Source of the DNA: an uncultured Clostridia bacterium
Lineage (GTDB): Bacteria; Bacillota; Clostridia; Christensenellales; UBA1242
Direction: 5' to 3'
NCBI GenBank assembly: GCA_934749845.1
Contig: CAKVHQ010000011.1
Location: 1-37,433 of the forward strand
DNA: 37,433 nt
The notes beneath the pieces are model-generated. The model made no database searches, was not told the DNA's origin, and worked only from the letters and a program-made list of their open reading frames with translations. Position 1 is the stretch's first letter. Every line of letters starts with the position of its first letter. Below, one piece after another: positions 7,807 to 16,841 of this stretch. Made by a program: the position numbers and the translations under genes.

Positions 7807-8715
7807 CTATCTGTTTGAACGCTGATAATAGAACAAGTACTGTTGAGCATAGCCCGAGTTACCGCCAAAAATATCAACAAACCTAGAACGCATAATTTTT
7901 CGGTCTATTTTTTTGTTTAATTTTTCGTCTTGCTCTTTAAAATCTTTGGCAAAATACTCCGTGTAAACTTTTTCAATCCAAGTGTCCACAGGAAAATAAT
8001 TTAATTTGTGAAATCCAAAAAGCATAATGCAGTCGCAAACTTTTTGACCAATTCCCGTAACGCCAAGCAGTTCTTTTTCCATTTCTTGTATGCTTTTTTG
8101 CTTAAAATTGTCAAAGTTCATTTTTCCAAAAATTTTCACTGCATTTATTATGTAACTTGCCCTATATCCCACACCAAGTTTTTCAAGTTCGCTAACGGTT
8201 GCATTTTCAAGTTGATTAGGTGTTGGAAAAGCAAAATATACCCCCATATTTGTGCCATATTTTTCACAAATTTTTTCAATAATTTGTTGTATTCTTTTTA
8301 TGTTATTATTTTGCGAAATTATAAACGAAATTATAGCTTCAAAACAATCTTGATTTAATATTCTAATTCCAAAGCCAAAATCTATTGCTTTGGTTAAAAG
8401 TTGCTTGGTGTTTTTAATGGACAAAAGTTCGTTTTTAATGACGTTATAATTGGTTTTTAAATCAAAATAATTAACAAAATAATCAACATCATTTGTTATA
8501 ATTTTATAATATTTTTTGGTGCTATTAAGTGTTTTTTTGCTAATATGTTCACTAGTCACATCAACAATTAAAGCACTTTTATTTAAACTGTAAACTTGAT
8601 AGTTACCTCCAACTTTTTTAAAGCGAAAAACTTGCCCACATTCCAAAATGTGCATTGGGTTAAAATCTTGTTCACTTTCAATTAAAATCTGTTCATTTTC
8701 TACTTTGTATTTCAT
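7807..8715 (-). CDS. 8-oxoguanine DNA glycosylase (OGG1 type)
   Basis: 302 residues. A bifunctional glycosylase/lyase that removes oxidised guanine. The N-terminal OGG domain (about 1-110, with HILECGQVFRF) precedes a helix-hairpin-helix GPD domain. The hairpin GVTGIGQKVCDC contains the catalytic lysine K225, and FPVDTW supplies the catalytic aspartate D244, matching K249 and D268 of human OGG1. This OGG-fold enzyme is distinct from MutM. There is no Shine-Dalgarno before the ATG; an extended -10 box ends 6 bases upstream, so the transcript is probably leaderless. It is a single-gene unit with no obvious terminator. Confidence 0.9.
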   Translation of the reverse strand: MKYKVENEQILIESEQDFNPMHILECGQVFRFKKVGGNYQVYSLNKSALIVDVTSEHISKKTLNSTKKYYKIITNDVDYFVNYFDLKTNYNVIKNELLSIKNTKQLLTKAIDFGFGIRILNQDCFEAIISFIISQNNNIKRIQQIIEKICEKYGTNMGVYFAFPTPNQLENATVSELEKLGVGYRASYIINAVKIFGKMNFDNFKQKSIQEMEKELLGVTGIGQKVCDCIMLFGFHKLNYFPVDTWIEKVYTEYFAKDFKEQDEKLNKKIDRKIMRSRFVDIFGGNSGYAQQYLFYYQRSNR

Positions 8716-8721
8716 AATTCA

Positions 8722-8749
8722 ATTATAGCATATTTTTAAAAAAACTCAA
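8722..8749 (-). promoter_or_regulatory. Promoter placing the transcript start at the glycosylase ATG
   Basis: TTGAGT (8744-8749), 16-base spacer ending in TGC, TATAAT (8722-8727), then only 6 bases to the ATG. The expected transcription start coincides with the start codon. Confidence 0.7.
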
Positions 8750-8755
8750 TACATT

Positions 8756-8787
8756 TAAAAAAATCATTAGCGTTAACTAATGATTTT
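8756..8787 (-). terminator. Terminator after ftsY
   Basis: Ten-base-pair stem (8761-8770 with 8777-8786), loop of 6, followed by a seven-T run on the minus strand. Confidence 0.82.
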
Positions 8788-8791
8788 ATTT

Positions 8792-9688
8792 TTAGATTAT
8801 TGCGTTGACAAAATCGTCAGCATTAAATGGAAGTAAATCGTCAATTCCTTCGCCAACACCAACGAACACAACTGGTATGTGAAGTTTGTTTACAATTTCA
8901 ACAACAACGCCACCCTTGCTTGTTCCGTCAAGTTTAGTTAAAATTATGCCATCAAGACCTACTGCCTGATTGAAATAATCGACTTGTGGAAGTGCATTTT
9001 GACCTGTCGTTGCATCAATAACGATATATTTTTTATAGTTACATTCTGGCCATTTTGTGTCCAAAACTTTACTTATTTTTTTAAGTTCTTCCATTAAGTT
9101 AATTTTATTGTGAAGTCGACCCGCCGTATCGATAAGCAAAACATCATCTTTTTTTGCTTTTGCACTGGAAACAGCATCAAACACGACGCTCGCACTATCT
9201 GCTCCTTCACTTTGCTTAACTATTCTTACTTTTGCTCTTTCTGCCCAAATTGAAAGTTGGTCGCTTGCGGCTGCTCTAAAAGTATCTCCCGCTGCCAAAA
9301 CGACACTCTTTTTTTGAGATTTGTAATAGTTGGCTAACTTTCCTATTGCTGTGGTTTTTCCAACACCATTAACGCCAACTAGCATTAAAGCAAGAGGATA
9401 TTCGTCTTTTTCTTGCTCAACTTCAAGCAAAATTTCTTTAATCGTATTTCTTAAAACTTGATTAAACTCATCTTGCGTTTTAATTTTTTGTTTTTTGCAA
9501 GTTGCTTTAACTTTACTTATTATTACTTGTGTTGTTTCCACACCCATATCGCTGGAAATGAGTGCGTACTCCAAATCTTCAAAAAAGTCATCAGTAAGTT
9601 CGCCTTTGCCAAAAATCATTGAAAGTTTTTTTGACAAACTATCTTTTGTTTTTTTAAGTCCTGCAAATATTTTACTAAAAAATCCCAT
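8792..9688 (-). CDS. ftsY: Signal recognition particle receptor FtsY
   Basis: 298 residues: a compact N and G domain without the long acidic A domain of enterobacterial FtsY, as usual in Firmicutes. P-loop GVNGVGKTT, AAGDTFRAAA, DTAGR and TKLDGTSKGG are all present. It docks ribosome-SRP complexes at the membrane for co-translational insertion. It follows smc by 9 bases with AGAGAGGTGTT as ribosome site and is co-transcribed with smc. Confidence 0.97.
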   Translation of the reverse strand: MGFFSKIFAGLKKTKDSLSKKLSMIFGKGELTDDFFEDLEYALISSDMGVETTQVIISKVKATCKKQKIKTQDEFNQVLRNTIKEILLEVEQEKDEYPLALMLVGVNGVGKTTAIGKLANYYKSQKKSVVLAAGDTFRAAASDQLSIWAERAKVRIVKQSEGADSASVVFDAVSSAKAKKDDVLLIDTAGRLHNKINLMEELKKISKVLDTKWPECNYKKYIVIDATTGQNALPQVDYFNQAVGLDGIILTKLDGTSKGGVVVEIVNKLHIPVVFVGVGEGIDDLLPFNADDFVNAII

Positions 9689-9697
9689 AACACCTCT

Positions 9698-12600
9698 CTA
9701 TGCGGTTGCACCCTTTCCTTCTTGGGAAATAGCGTCGCTAAGTTGAACACTAACAATTTTTGAAACACCCTTTTCTTGCATTGTTACACCATACAAACTG
9801 TCTGCAAGTTCCATTGTTGGTTTTCTGTGGGTAATAACAATAAATTGTGTTTCACTTGAAAATCTTTGCAAGTATTTTGCAAATCTTCCAACATTGGCTT
9901 CGTCAAGAGCAGCCTCAATTTCGTCTAAAAGAACGAAAGGCATTGGACGAAGCTTTAATATTGAGAACAATATTGCTATAGCAGTTAATGCTTTCTCTCC
10001 ACCAGATAGCAAAGTGATGTTTTGAAGTTTTTTGCCAGGTGGTTCGGCGATAATATCCACGCCTTGTTCAAGAGGATTTCCACTTTCACTTTCGGTTAGC
10101 ACAAGCTCTGCCCTGCCACCGCCAAAAAGTTCTTTAAACACTTTACCAAAATTTTCGTTGATAACTTTAAATGCCGAATCAAATCTCGTTGTCATTTCGC
10201 TTTCAAGTTCGCTAATGATTTTTGTTAAATCGCTTTCGGCTTTAAGCAAATCATCATTTTGAGAAGATAGTTGATTGTATCTTTCTTCTTGAAGTTTACT
10301 ATCTTCAATAGCATTAACATTAACAAAGCCAAGTTTGTCGATTTCACGCTTATAAATGTTTGCTTGTTTCATTCCGTCAACAAGGTCGTAATTTTCAATT
10401 TTGTATTCAACAGCAGTGCCATAAGTTAAGCCATAATCTTCCCAAACTCTTGCTTGCATGTTTTCAAGTTCGGTGTCGATTTTAGATAAATTCAAATTTT
10501 CTTGGAATTGTTTATCTTGCAACTTGCTAATTTTTGTGGATAAAATCAATCTGTTTTCATCAAGTTGTTTAAGTTCGTCTTGCAATTTAACTTTAAACAC
10601 ATCTAAATTGCTTAATTTATTATTAACCGCTTCAAGTTTTTGACTAATTTCTTGATACTCAACATTTGAAGTTTTTGCTTTTATAATTTCTTCTGCTGTT
10701 GATATTGTTTTTGCATTTTGTGCAATAAAATCACTAATTTGACTTTCGTTTTCCAAACTTTCTTGTTTTTCGATTTCAAGTCGTTCCAAATCTTCAATCA
10801 AACTAGAATTTTCACTTTTAAGCGAAGCAATTTGAACTTTAACATCTAAAACCTTGGCATTATAATCATCTCTCTCTTTTTTCAAATTTTCAAATTTTTG
10901 TTGACGCTTTTGGATACTTTCGTTTGCGTTAACTTTGTTCGAGTCGATGCTAGATTTTTTTGCGTCACTTTCGTTTAAGCTTAAATCTATCGCCTTGATT
11001 TTTGCATTTACTTCAGTGCTTTGTGATTGCAACTTTTGCAAATTTTGTTCAAATTCTTGCAAATTTAACTGTATTTTTTGCAAATTTTCTTGAATTTTTG
11101 CAAGATTTATGCCATTTTCATATTTTTCGGTTGAAAAATTACTTAAACTAATTTCGCTTGTTTCAAGTTTATTTTTAATTGTTGAAACTTTTGTTTGCTC
11201 TTCTTGTAACTGTTGTTTTAAAGTTTCAATTTGCTTTTCGATGTCTTCAATTTCTCTTTCCCTTCCAACAACATTACTTGCGGAATATTTTTTACTACCA
11301 CCAGTCATGCTTCCTTGTGGGTTGATTATATCGCCGTCGAGGGTTACAATTTTAAAGCCATATCTTGTTTGTTTTGCAAGGTCAACAGCTGTAACCAAAT
11401 TGTCAACAATAACAGTTCCGCCAAGCAAATTTTCAAAAACATTAGATAATTTTTTGTCGTAAGAAATAAGTTGACTTGCAACGCCAAACGCACCCCTGCA
11501 AGTGTTAATTTCTCGTGCAAAATTTATTAAATTTCTTGGTTTTAATGCAGAAATTGGCAAAAATGTTGCTCTACCAAAATTATTTTGCTTTAAATAAGCA
11601 ATAAGTTTTTTAGCATTTTCTTCACTCTCGGTAACGATGTTTTGAACTTGTGAACCAAGTGCCATTTCGATTGCTGTTTCGTATTGTTTAGGAACAGTCA
11701 TTAGTGACGCAACAACACCTACGATATTGTTTTTTACTGCAACACTTTCGTCTGCCTTTTGAAGCAAGATTTTAACTGCACCATTAAAACCATCGTAATT
11801 TTTTTGCATATCAACCAAAACTTTGTGTCTTGACTCTTGAGAAGCGATGGTTGAATATAAATTTGATAAATTTTGTTGAGATGATGACAATAAAGTTTTT
11901 AACTTGCTTATTTGCTGATTTGTTTCTGCAATTTTTGTTTCAAGTTCTTTGTCCTTACTTGACAACTGCTCATTATTTTTTTGTGTTAAAACAAGTTCCG
12001 CTTTGGTGTTTTCAATTTTAGAATTTGTTATTTTTATTTCATTTACTAAATTTGCCTGAATATCCAAAGCATTAACTTTTTCTGCTGTAAGTTTTGAAAT
12101 ATCCGCTTTAATATCACTCAATTTATCAAGTGCATTTATCATGAGTTGTTGATTTTCTTCTGCTTCATCTTCACTTTTTGTAAGTTCATCAACAATAGAT
12201 AAGTATTTTTCACTTATTTGCTCTGATTTTTTGTTTAATTGTTCAATTTGCTGTTCATTTTCAGCCTTTTTCTTGTTTTTTGATATAATATTTCGTTCAA
12301 TTTGCGATAAATTTTCTTGTTCTTTTAGCAAATCTTGCTTATATTTTTCTGCTTGCTCTTTTAAAAGCAACAATCTTTCTTTCAAAACATTAGTTTCGCC
12401 CGAACTTTTTTCCAAAGCAACTTTAAGTTCTGTGGTTTGTTCGTATAATGCTTTCATGTTGGTGTCGATTTTGTTAATCTCTGCCATGTTGTTATTGTAA
12501 TTTTCAATGGTTTGATTAAGTTCATTTTGACGGGTGGAAGTTTCTTCAACCAACGCATTTATTCTATCGTTTATTTTTTGCTTATTATCGGCAGCATTTT

Positions 12601-13303
12601 CGTAGTTATAAATGTAGTTATTAACTTCATAACTTTTAAGTTTTTCTTTGTAGTCCAAATATTTTTTTGCTGTTTCGGCTTGCGATTTTAAAGGCTTTAA
12701 TTGTCGGTCTATTTCAAGCAAAATGTCGTTAACACGAGCAAGATTATCTCTTGTTCTAGCAAGTCTTCGTTCGGCTTCAATTTTTTTATACTTAAACTTT
12801 GAAATTCCCGCTGCTTCTTCAAAAATATTTCTTCTATTTTCTGGTTTTGACGAAACTATCTCTTCAACCTTGCCTTGTCCAATAATCGAGTAGCCGTCAC
12901 GACCAATTCCGCTATCATGCAAAATATCTCTAATATCGGCAAGCCTGCAAGTGTTTTTGTTTATTAAGTATTCGCTTTCGCCTGACCTATATAGTTTACG
13001 AGTTAGGGCAACTTCGTCATATTCAGTGTCTAACATTCGGTTAGTGTTATCAAAAATCAATGAAACTTCACAGTAAGAAAGCGACTTCCTTTTTTCTGTT
13101 CCATTAAAAATAACATCTTGCATGCTTGTTCCACGCAAAAGTTTACTGCTTTGTTCGCCAAGAACCCATCTTATTGCATCTGCAACATTACTTTTTCCAC
13201 AACCATTAGGACCAACGATTGCAGTTATTCCGCCAACAAAATCAACAACTGTTTTATCCGCAAAGGATTTAAACCCTTGCAACTCTATACGCTTTAAATT
13301 CAA
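9698..13303 (-). CDS. smc: Chromosome segregation/condensation protein SMC
   Basis: About 1201 residues, full length. SMC dimers load at ParB sites with ScpA/ScpB and compact and separate chromosomes. Walker A GPNGCGKSN is at about 31-39. Long coiled coils flank a hinge around residues 500-670 (contains VVASLMTVPKQYETAIEMALG). LSGGEKALTA (about 1099-1108) and Walker B FVLLDEIEAALD (about 1121-1132) close the head. There is no in-frame ATG. The TTG at 13303 has GGAG 8 bases upstream and gives the family-typical beginning NLKRIELQGFKSFA, whereas a TTG two codons earlier is only 2 bases from the GGAG. It has its own promoter at 13332-13360. Confidence 0.96.
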   Translation of the reverse strand: MNLKRIELQGFKSFADKTVVDFVGGITAIVGPNGCGKSNVADAIRWVLGEQSSKLLRGTSMQDVIFNGTEKRKSLSYCEVSLIFDNTNRMLDTEYDEVALTRKLYRSGESEYLINKNTCRLADIRDILHDSGIGRDGYSIIGQGKVEEIVSSKPENRRNIFEEAAGISKFKYKKIEAERRLARTRDNLARVNDILLEIDRQLKPLKSQAETAKKYLDYKEKLKSYEVNNYIYNYENAADNKQKINDRINALVEETSTRQNELNQTIENYNNNMAEINKIDTNMKALYEQTTELKVALEKSSGETNVLKERLLLLKEQAEKYKQDLLKEQENLSQIERNIISKNKKKAENEQQIEQLNKKSEQISEKYLSIVDELTKSEDEAEENQQLMINALDKLSDIKADISKLTAEKVNALDIQANLVNEIKITNSKIENTKAELVLTQKNNEQLSSKDKELETKIAETNQQISKLKTLLSSSQQNLSNLYSTIASQESRHKVLVDMQKNYDGFNGAVKILLQKADESVAVKNNIVGVVASLMTVPKQYETAIEMALGSQVQNIVTESEENAKKLIAYLKQNNFGRATFLPISALKPRNLINFAREINTCRGAFGVASQLISYDKKLSNVFENLLGGTVIVDNLVTAVDLAKQTRYGFKIVTLDGDIINPQGSMTGGSKKYSASNVVGREREIEDIEKQIETLKQQLQEEQTKVSTIKNKLETSEISLSNFSTEKYENGINLAKIQENLQKIQLNLQEFEQNLQKLQSQSTEVNAKIKAIDLSLNESDAKKSSIDSNKVNANESIQKRQQKFENLKKERDDYNAKVLDVKVQIASLKSENSSLIEDLERLEIEKQESLENESQISDFIAQNAKTISTAEEIIKAKTSNVEYQEISQKLEAVNNKLSNLDVFKVKLQDELKQLDENRLILSTKISKLQDKQFQENLNLSKIDTELENMQARVWEDYGLTYGTAVEYKIENYDLVDGMKQANIYKREIDKLGFVNVNAIEDSKLQEERYNQLSSQNDDLLKAESDLTKIISELESEMTTRFDSAFKVINENFGKVFKELFGGGRAELVLTESESGNPLEQGVDIIAEPPGKKLQNITLLSGGEKALTAIAILFSILKLRPMPFVLLDEIEAALDEANVGRFAKYLQRFSSETQFIVITHRKPTMELADSLYGVTMQEKGVSKIVSVQLSDAISQEGKGATA

Positions 13304-13331
13304 AATCAAATCTCCAACATTTAATCAATTT

Positions 13332-13360
13332 ATTATATCATAGATATAATAATTTTTCAA
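13332..13360 (-). promoter_or_regulatory. Promoter of smc-ftsY
   Basis: TTGAAA (13355-13360), 17-base spacer, TATAAT (13332-13337) with extended TG, directly after the rnc terminator. It separates smc-ftsY from plsX-rnc. Confidence 0.82.
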
Positions 13361-13361
13361 G

Positions 13362-13405
13362 CAAAAAAAATAAAAAGCAAAATTTGTTTTTGCCAAATTT
13401 TGCTT
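13362..13405 (-). terminator. Terminator after rnc
   Basis: Eleven-base-pair stem AGCAAAATTTG/CAAATTTTGCT (13376-13386 with 13394-13404) followed on the minus strand by a long T-rich tract. It touches the rnc stop codon. Confidence 0.82.
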
Positions 13406-14069
13406 AAGTTTTGCTTAATTTTTCGTAGGCTTGTTTTGCACACAAACTTTCTGCCTGTCGCTTGCTTTTTGCACTGTTTGTGCAAATTGCTTTACCGTCT
13501 ATTTTTAGTAAAATTGTAAAACATGGGTTGTGAGCCTTGCCAGATTTTTCGATTAAAATGTATTCTATTGTGTTTTTGCCACCCTTTTGAACAAGTTCTT
13601 GCAATTTAGTTTTGTAATCAACAAAATTTTTCATTACAATTTCAACTTGTTGTTTTGACAAACAAAGATGTTCATAAATGAATTTTTTTGCATTTTCAAA
13701 ATCGCTGTCAAGATACATCGCACCAACAATCGCTTCAAACAAGTCGCATTCCACATTCATACTATTTGAAGGATTAAAATTTTCACTTTTCAAAAATTTT
13801 AGAACATCCATTTTTTTTATAATTTCACTTAAATTTTCAGCCGAAACAAGACTTGCTTTAATTTTCGATAAAACGCCTTCATTTTCGTGGTAGTTACGGA
13901 AAAGAAAATCTGTTACAACATAGTTTAAAAGACTGTCGCCCAAAAATTCGAGTCTTTCGTTGCTTTCGATGTGATGAGTGTAGGCATACGAACTATGTGT
14001 AAAAGCAGTCGCAAGAAGCGACTTATTTTTAAACTTATAATTTAGGCGTTGTTCTAATTCATCAAACAT
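13404..14069 (-). CDS. rnc: Ribonuclease III
   Basis: 221 residues, the standard bacterial RNase III that cleaves double-stranded RNA, including rRNA precursors. The catalytic signature ERLEFLGDSLL (38-48) contains E41 and D45; D109 and E112 of DLFEAIVGAMYLD complete the metal site. The C-terminal double-stranded RNA binding domain (about 150-221) ends ...KSKRQAESLCAKQAYEKL. AAGGAAA lies about 11 bases before the ATG. It follows plsX by 33 bases; the acpP gene usually found between them in Firmicutes is absent. Confidence 0.97.
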   Translation of the reverse strand: MFDELEQRLNYKFKNKSLLATAFTHSSYAYTHHIESNERLEFLGDSLLNYVVTDFLFRNYHENEGVLSKIKASLVSAENLSEIIKKMDVLKFLKSENFNPSNSMNVECDLFEAIVGAMYLDSDFENAKKFIYEHLCLSKQQVEIVMKNFVDYKTKLQELVQKGGKNTIEYILIEKSGKAHNPCFTILLKIDGKAICTNSAKSKRQAESLCAKQAYEKLSKT

Positions 14070-14102
14070 TAAATAATTATTTCCTTATATAACAAATTTA
14101 CA

Positions 14103-15143
14103 CTATTCTTCAATTTCAATTTTGGTGCTTTCAATAGCATTTTGGATAGCGTCAAAGCAATGTGACTCGTGAAGTTTTATTGCTTGCTCTATGCTAACTC
14201 TAATGCTTTTTGCCTTTGAATTTCCATGGGCTTTGATTACAATCTTTTTAAGCCCTAAAAATGCAGAGCCACCGTGATTGGAGTAATCAAAACTTTTAAG
14301 CATGGTTTTTAATGGTTTTTTGATTAAAAGTCCACCAATCTTTGCTTTTAAGCTGCCAGTTTTTATTGTTTGCTTAAGTAAGTCCACAATGGTTAAAATT
14401 GCACCTTCGCTTGCCTTTAACAGTGTGTTTCCCGCAAAGCCGTCAGTCACAACAACATCATAATCGCCACTTAAAAAGTCACGGGCTTCCATGTTTCCAA
14501 CAAAATTTATTGGCAAAGTTTGCATAAGTGGATATGTTTTTTTAACAAGTTCATTTCCCTTTTCGTCCTCTGTTCCAACACTCAATAAAGCAACAGATGG
14601 GTTTTCTTTTTTAAACATCGCTTTGTAGTAGTTTGAACCAATCAAAGCAAAATGTAGCAAGTTGATTGGCTTACAGTCCATGTTAGCGCCACAATCAATT
14701 AGCACAACAGGGTTGCCAGTTTTTGTTGGAATTACAGGGCAAAGCGCTGGTCTTGATACTCCTTTAAGTCTTCCAATTTTCATAAAACCACCAGTCAAAA
14801 CAGCACCAGTGCTTCCGGCAGAAATAATTGCAATAGCTTCATCATCTGCCTTTAAGTAGTCCAGCCCTTTAACAAGCGAACTATCTTTTTTTGTTCTTAT
14901 GGCATCGGTTGGCTTATCGTAGTTAGTAATAACTTCGCTTGCGTTAACTATTTCCAATCTGCTTGAATCGAAATTTGCATATTCCTTTTGTTTTGATAGT
15001 TCGGTTAAACAATCGTTAATTTTATCTTGGTCGCCAGTTAGAACAAATTTTAAATCTTGAAAATCTTTGAGTCCTAAAATTGCACCCTTAACAATTTCCA
15101 TTGGTGCATAATCGCCACCAAAAGCGTCTAAAATTATTTTCAT
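14103..15143 (-). CDS. plsX: Phosphate acyltransferase PlsX
   Basis: 346 residues. PlsX converts acyl-ACP to acyl-phosphate, the first step of PlsX/PlsY phospholipid synthesis, as a peripheral membrane enzyme. The start MKIILDAFGGDYAPMEIVKGA is diagnostic, with ISAGSTGAVLTGG and VVTDGFAGNTLLKASEG further in. GGAGATATATA precedes the ATG. A promoter (15183-15211) lies between rpmF and plsX downstream of two terminators, so plsX-rnc can be made independently of rpmF. No fapR or fab genes are adjacent. Confidence 0.97.
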   Translation of the reverse strand: MKIILDAFGGDYAPMEIVKGAILGLKDFQDLKFVLTGDQDKINDCLTELSKQKEYANFDSSRLEIVNASEVITNYDKPTDAIRTKKDSSLVKGLDYLKADDEAIAIISAGSTGAVLTGGFMKIGRLKGVSRPALCPVIPTKTGNPVVLIDCGANMDCKPINLLHFALIGSNYYKAMFKKENPSVALLSVGTEDEKGNELVKKTYPLMQTLPINFVGNMEARDFLSGDYDVVVTDGFAGNTLLKASEGAILTIVDLLKQTIKTGSLKAKIGGLLIKKPLKTMLKSFDYSNHGGSAFLGLKKIVIKAHGNSKAKSIRVSIEQAIKLHESHCFDAIQNAIESTKIEIEE

Positions 15144-15182
15144 TATATATCTCCAAAGTCATTTTAAGTGTTATTTGAAATA

Positions 15183-15211
15183 ATTATAAAACATAAAAAA
15201 AATTAACACAA
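15183..15211 (-). promoter_or_regulatory. Promoter of plsX-rnc
   Basis: TTGTGT (15206-15211), 17-base spacer, TATAAT (15183-15188). The -35 box is part of the right arm of the upstream terminator stem, so the two elements share bases. Confidence 0.65.
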
Positions 15212-15240
15212 CCATTTTTAATAAATGACTTGTGTTAATT
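15194..15240 (-). terminator. Second terminator after rpmF
   Basis: Eleven-base-pair stem (15201-15211 with 15230-15240), an 18-base loop and an eight-T run on the minus strand. Confidence 0.7.
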
Positions 15241-15243
15241 GAA

Positions 15244-15268
15244 ATAAAAAAGACCATCAAGGTCTTTA
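15244..15268 (-). terminator. First terminator after rpmF
   Basis: Stem AAAGACC/GGTCTTT (15249-15255 with 15261-15267) with a T-rich tail, immediately at the rpmF stop. Confidence 0.75.
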
Positions 15269-15469
15269 TTATTTAGATTTTTTTTCTTCCTTTGCCATGT
15301 TGATAACTTCTGCACCGTCATAATATCCACACTTTTTGCAAACTTTGTGTGGAAGTTTCATTTCGTGACAATGTGAACATTCAACAAGTTGTGGAGCAGA
15401 AACTTTCCAGTTGCTAGCACGTCTAGAATCTCTTCTTGCTCTTGAAACTTTCTCCTTTGGAACTGCCAT
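15269..15469 (-). CDS. rpmF: 50S ribosomal protein L32
   Basis: 66 residues. The basic N-terminus (AVPKEKVSRARRDSRRAS) and two CxxC pairs (CSHC and CKKC) identify the zinc-binding form of L32. The Lys/Glu-rich tail NMAKEEKKSK makes it slightly longer than usual. It has a textbook AGGAGG ribosome site, a perfect-consensus promoter and two tandem terminators, consistent with a highly expressed single-gene transcript. The DUF177 (yceD) gene often placed before rpmF is missing. Confidence 0.97.
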   Translation of the reverse strand: MAVPKEKVSRARRDSRRASNWKVSAPQLVECSHCHEMKLPHKVCKKCGYYDGAEVINMAKEEKKSK

Positions 15470-15519
15470 ATTATCAAAACCTCCTATATTTTAGAGTTAA
15501 TTTTTCATTAAACTATGAG

Positions 15520-15548
15520 ATTATATACTAATTTTTTAGTATTGTCAA
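15520..15548 (-). promoter_or_regulatory. Perfect-consensus promoter of rpmF
   Basis: Exact TTGACA (15543-15548), 17-base spacer, exact TATAAT (15520-15525), 50 bases before the rpmF start. Confidence 0.9.
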
Positions 15549-15564
15549 TCACTTTTCGTTGTGA

Positions 15565-16773
15565 TTATTTTTTTATTTTTTCAAGCACATCAACTGTTTC
15601 TCTTGCAATAGCAAGTTCTTCGTTGGTTGGAATAACATAAACTTGAACCTTACTTGATGGTGTGCTTAATTTTGCACTTTGACCACGAGGCACATTGTTG
15701 TTTGCATTTTTGTCGAAATCAATTCCAAGATAATCCATATCGGTTAAAATCATATCACGAAGCATTGGAGTGTTTTCGCCAACACCTGCTGTAAAGCAAA
15801 TGCCATCAACTCCGTCCATGCTTGCAGCATAAGCACCGATATATTTTTTTACACGATAAGCAAGCATTTCAAGTGCCAAAAGTGCTTGTTTGTTGCCATT
15901 GTCGATTGCTTGTTCAATATCACGCATATCACTTGAAACTTCGCTAATTCCAAGCAAACCGCTTTCTTTGTTTAACATTTCGGTTACTCTTTCAAGCGAC
16001 CAACCTTTTTTCTTTGCAACAAAATTTAATATGTTAGCATCAAGGTCACCTGCTCTTGTTCCCATAATCATACCTTCAAGTGGTGTCATACCCATAGAAG
16101 TATCAACACATTTTCCGTTTTTGATTGCGGTTATAGATGAGCCATTGCCCAAGTGGCAGGTTATTAGTTTGCATTTATCAAATGGAACTTGCATATAGTC
16201 GGCAAGCATTTGTCCAACATACTTATGTGATGTTCCATGTGCGCCATATCGTCTAACCTTGTAGTCACGATATAATTCCATAGGAAGAGCATACATATAT
16301 GCTTTTTCTGGCATTGTGCTTAAAAACGCAGTGTCAAAAACCGCAACATTTGGAATGTCTGGTGCTGATTTCATACAGCCTTCAATACCAGCAGCATTTG
16401 CAACTGCATGAAGTGGAGCAAAATCGACCATGCTTTTTAAGTCTTTTACGATTTTTGGAGTAACATAGCAAGATTGACAATATTTTTCGCCACCAGAAAC
16501 AATACGATGACCAAAGGCGTCAATTTCGTTAATATTATTTATAACACCAATTTGTGGGTCGCAAAGGGTGGACAAAATCAAATTTATTGCAACTGCATGA
16601 TTTGGCAATTCTTTTTCAATAACGGTTTCTAAACCTTTTGCTTTGTGTTTTAAAAACGACTTTTCAAGTCCTATTCTTTCGGCATTTCCTTTTGCCAAAA
16701 CTTCTTCATTATCCATATCAAGAAGTTGATATTTCAAACTGGAACTTCCTGCATTAACTACGAGTACTTTCAT
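15565..16773 (-). CDS. ackA: Acetate kinase
   Basis: 402 residues. AckA converts acetyl phosphate and ADP to acetate and ATP, a main energy step in fermenters. NAGSSSLKYQL at the start, HRIVSGGEKY, HGTSHKYV, the MTPLEGMIMGTRAGDLD loop and the GVGENTP segment are intact. I place the start at the ATG 16773, which gives MKVLVVNAGSSS and has TTAGGAGAAAG upstream; the longer frame to 16824 has no support. A promoter is at 16805-16833. The usual partner pta is not beside it in this window. Confidence 0.97.
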   Translation of the reverse strand: MKVLVVNAGSSSLKYQLLDMDNEEVLAKGNAERIGLEKSFLKHKAKGLETVIEKELPNHAVAINLILSTLCDPQIGVINNINEIDAFGHRIVSGGEKYCQSCYVTPKIVKDLKSMVDFAPLHAVANAAGIEGCMKSAPDIPNVAVFDTAFLSTMPEKAYMYALPMELYRDYKVRRYGAHGTSHKYVGQMLADYMQVPFDKCKLITCHLGNGSSITAIKNGKCVDTSMGMTPLEGMIMGTRAGDLDANILNFVAKKKGWSLERVTEMLNKESGLLGISEVSSDMRDIEQAIDNGNKQALLALEMLAYRVKKYIGAYAASMDGVDGICFTAGVGENTPMLRDMILTDMDYLGIDFDKNANNNVPRGQSAKLSTPSSKVQVYVIPTNEELAIARETVDVLEKIKK

Positions 16774-16804
16774 ATTCTTTCTCCTAATAAGTAATTGTGC
16801 ATAT

Positions 16805-16833
16805 ATTATATATTGTTTAAACAAAAATGTCCA
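16805..16833 (-). promoter_or_regulatory. Promoter of ackA
   Basis: TGGACA (16828-16833), 17-base spacer, TATAAT (16805-16810), in the gap after the patatin gene. Confidence 0.75.
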
Positions 16834-16841
16834 TAATTTTT

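Noticed and set aside
11109..11462. 117-residue frame on the plus strand inside smc
   Set aside because: It is the antisense shadow of a coiled-coil gene, with Ser/Leu-rich composition and no ribosome site; other antisense frames in smc, floA and polA were dropped for the same reason.
15547..15566. Hairpin with a T tail on the plus strand after ackA
   Set aside because: No plus-strand gene ends there, and on the minus strand it lacks a T run and overlaps the rpmF -35 box.
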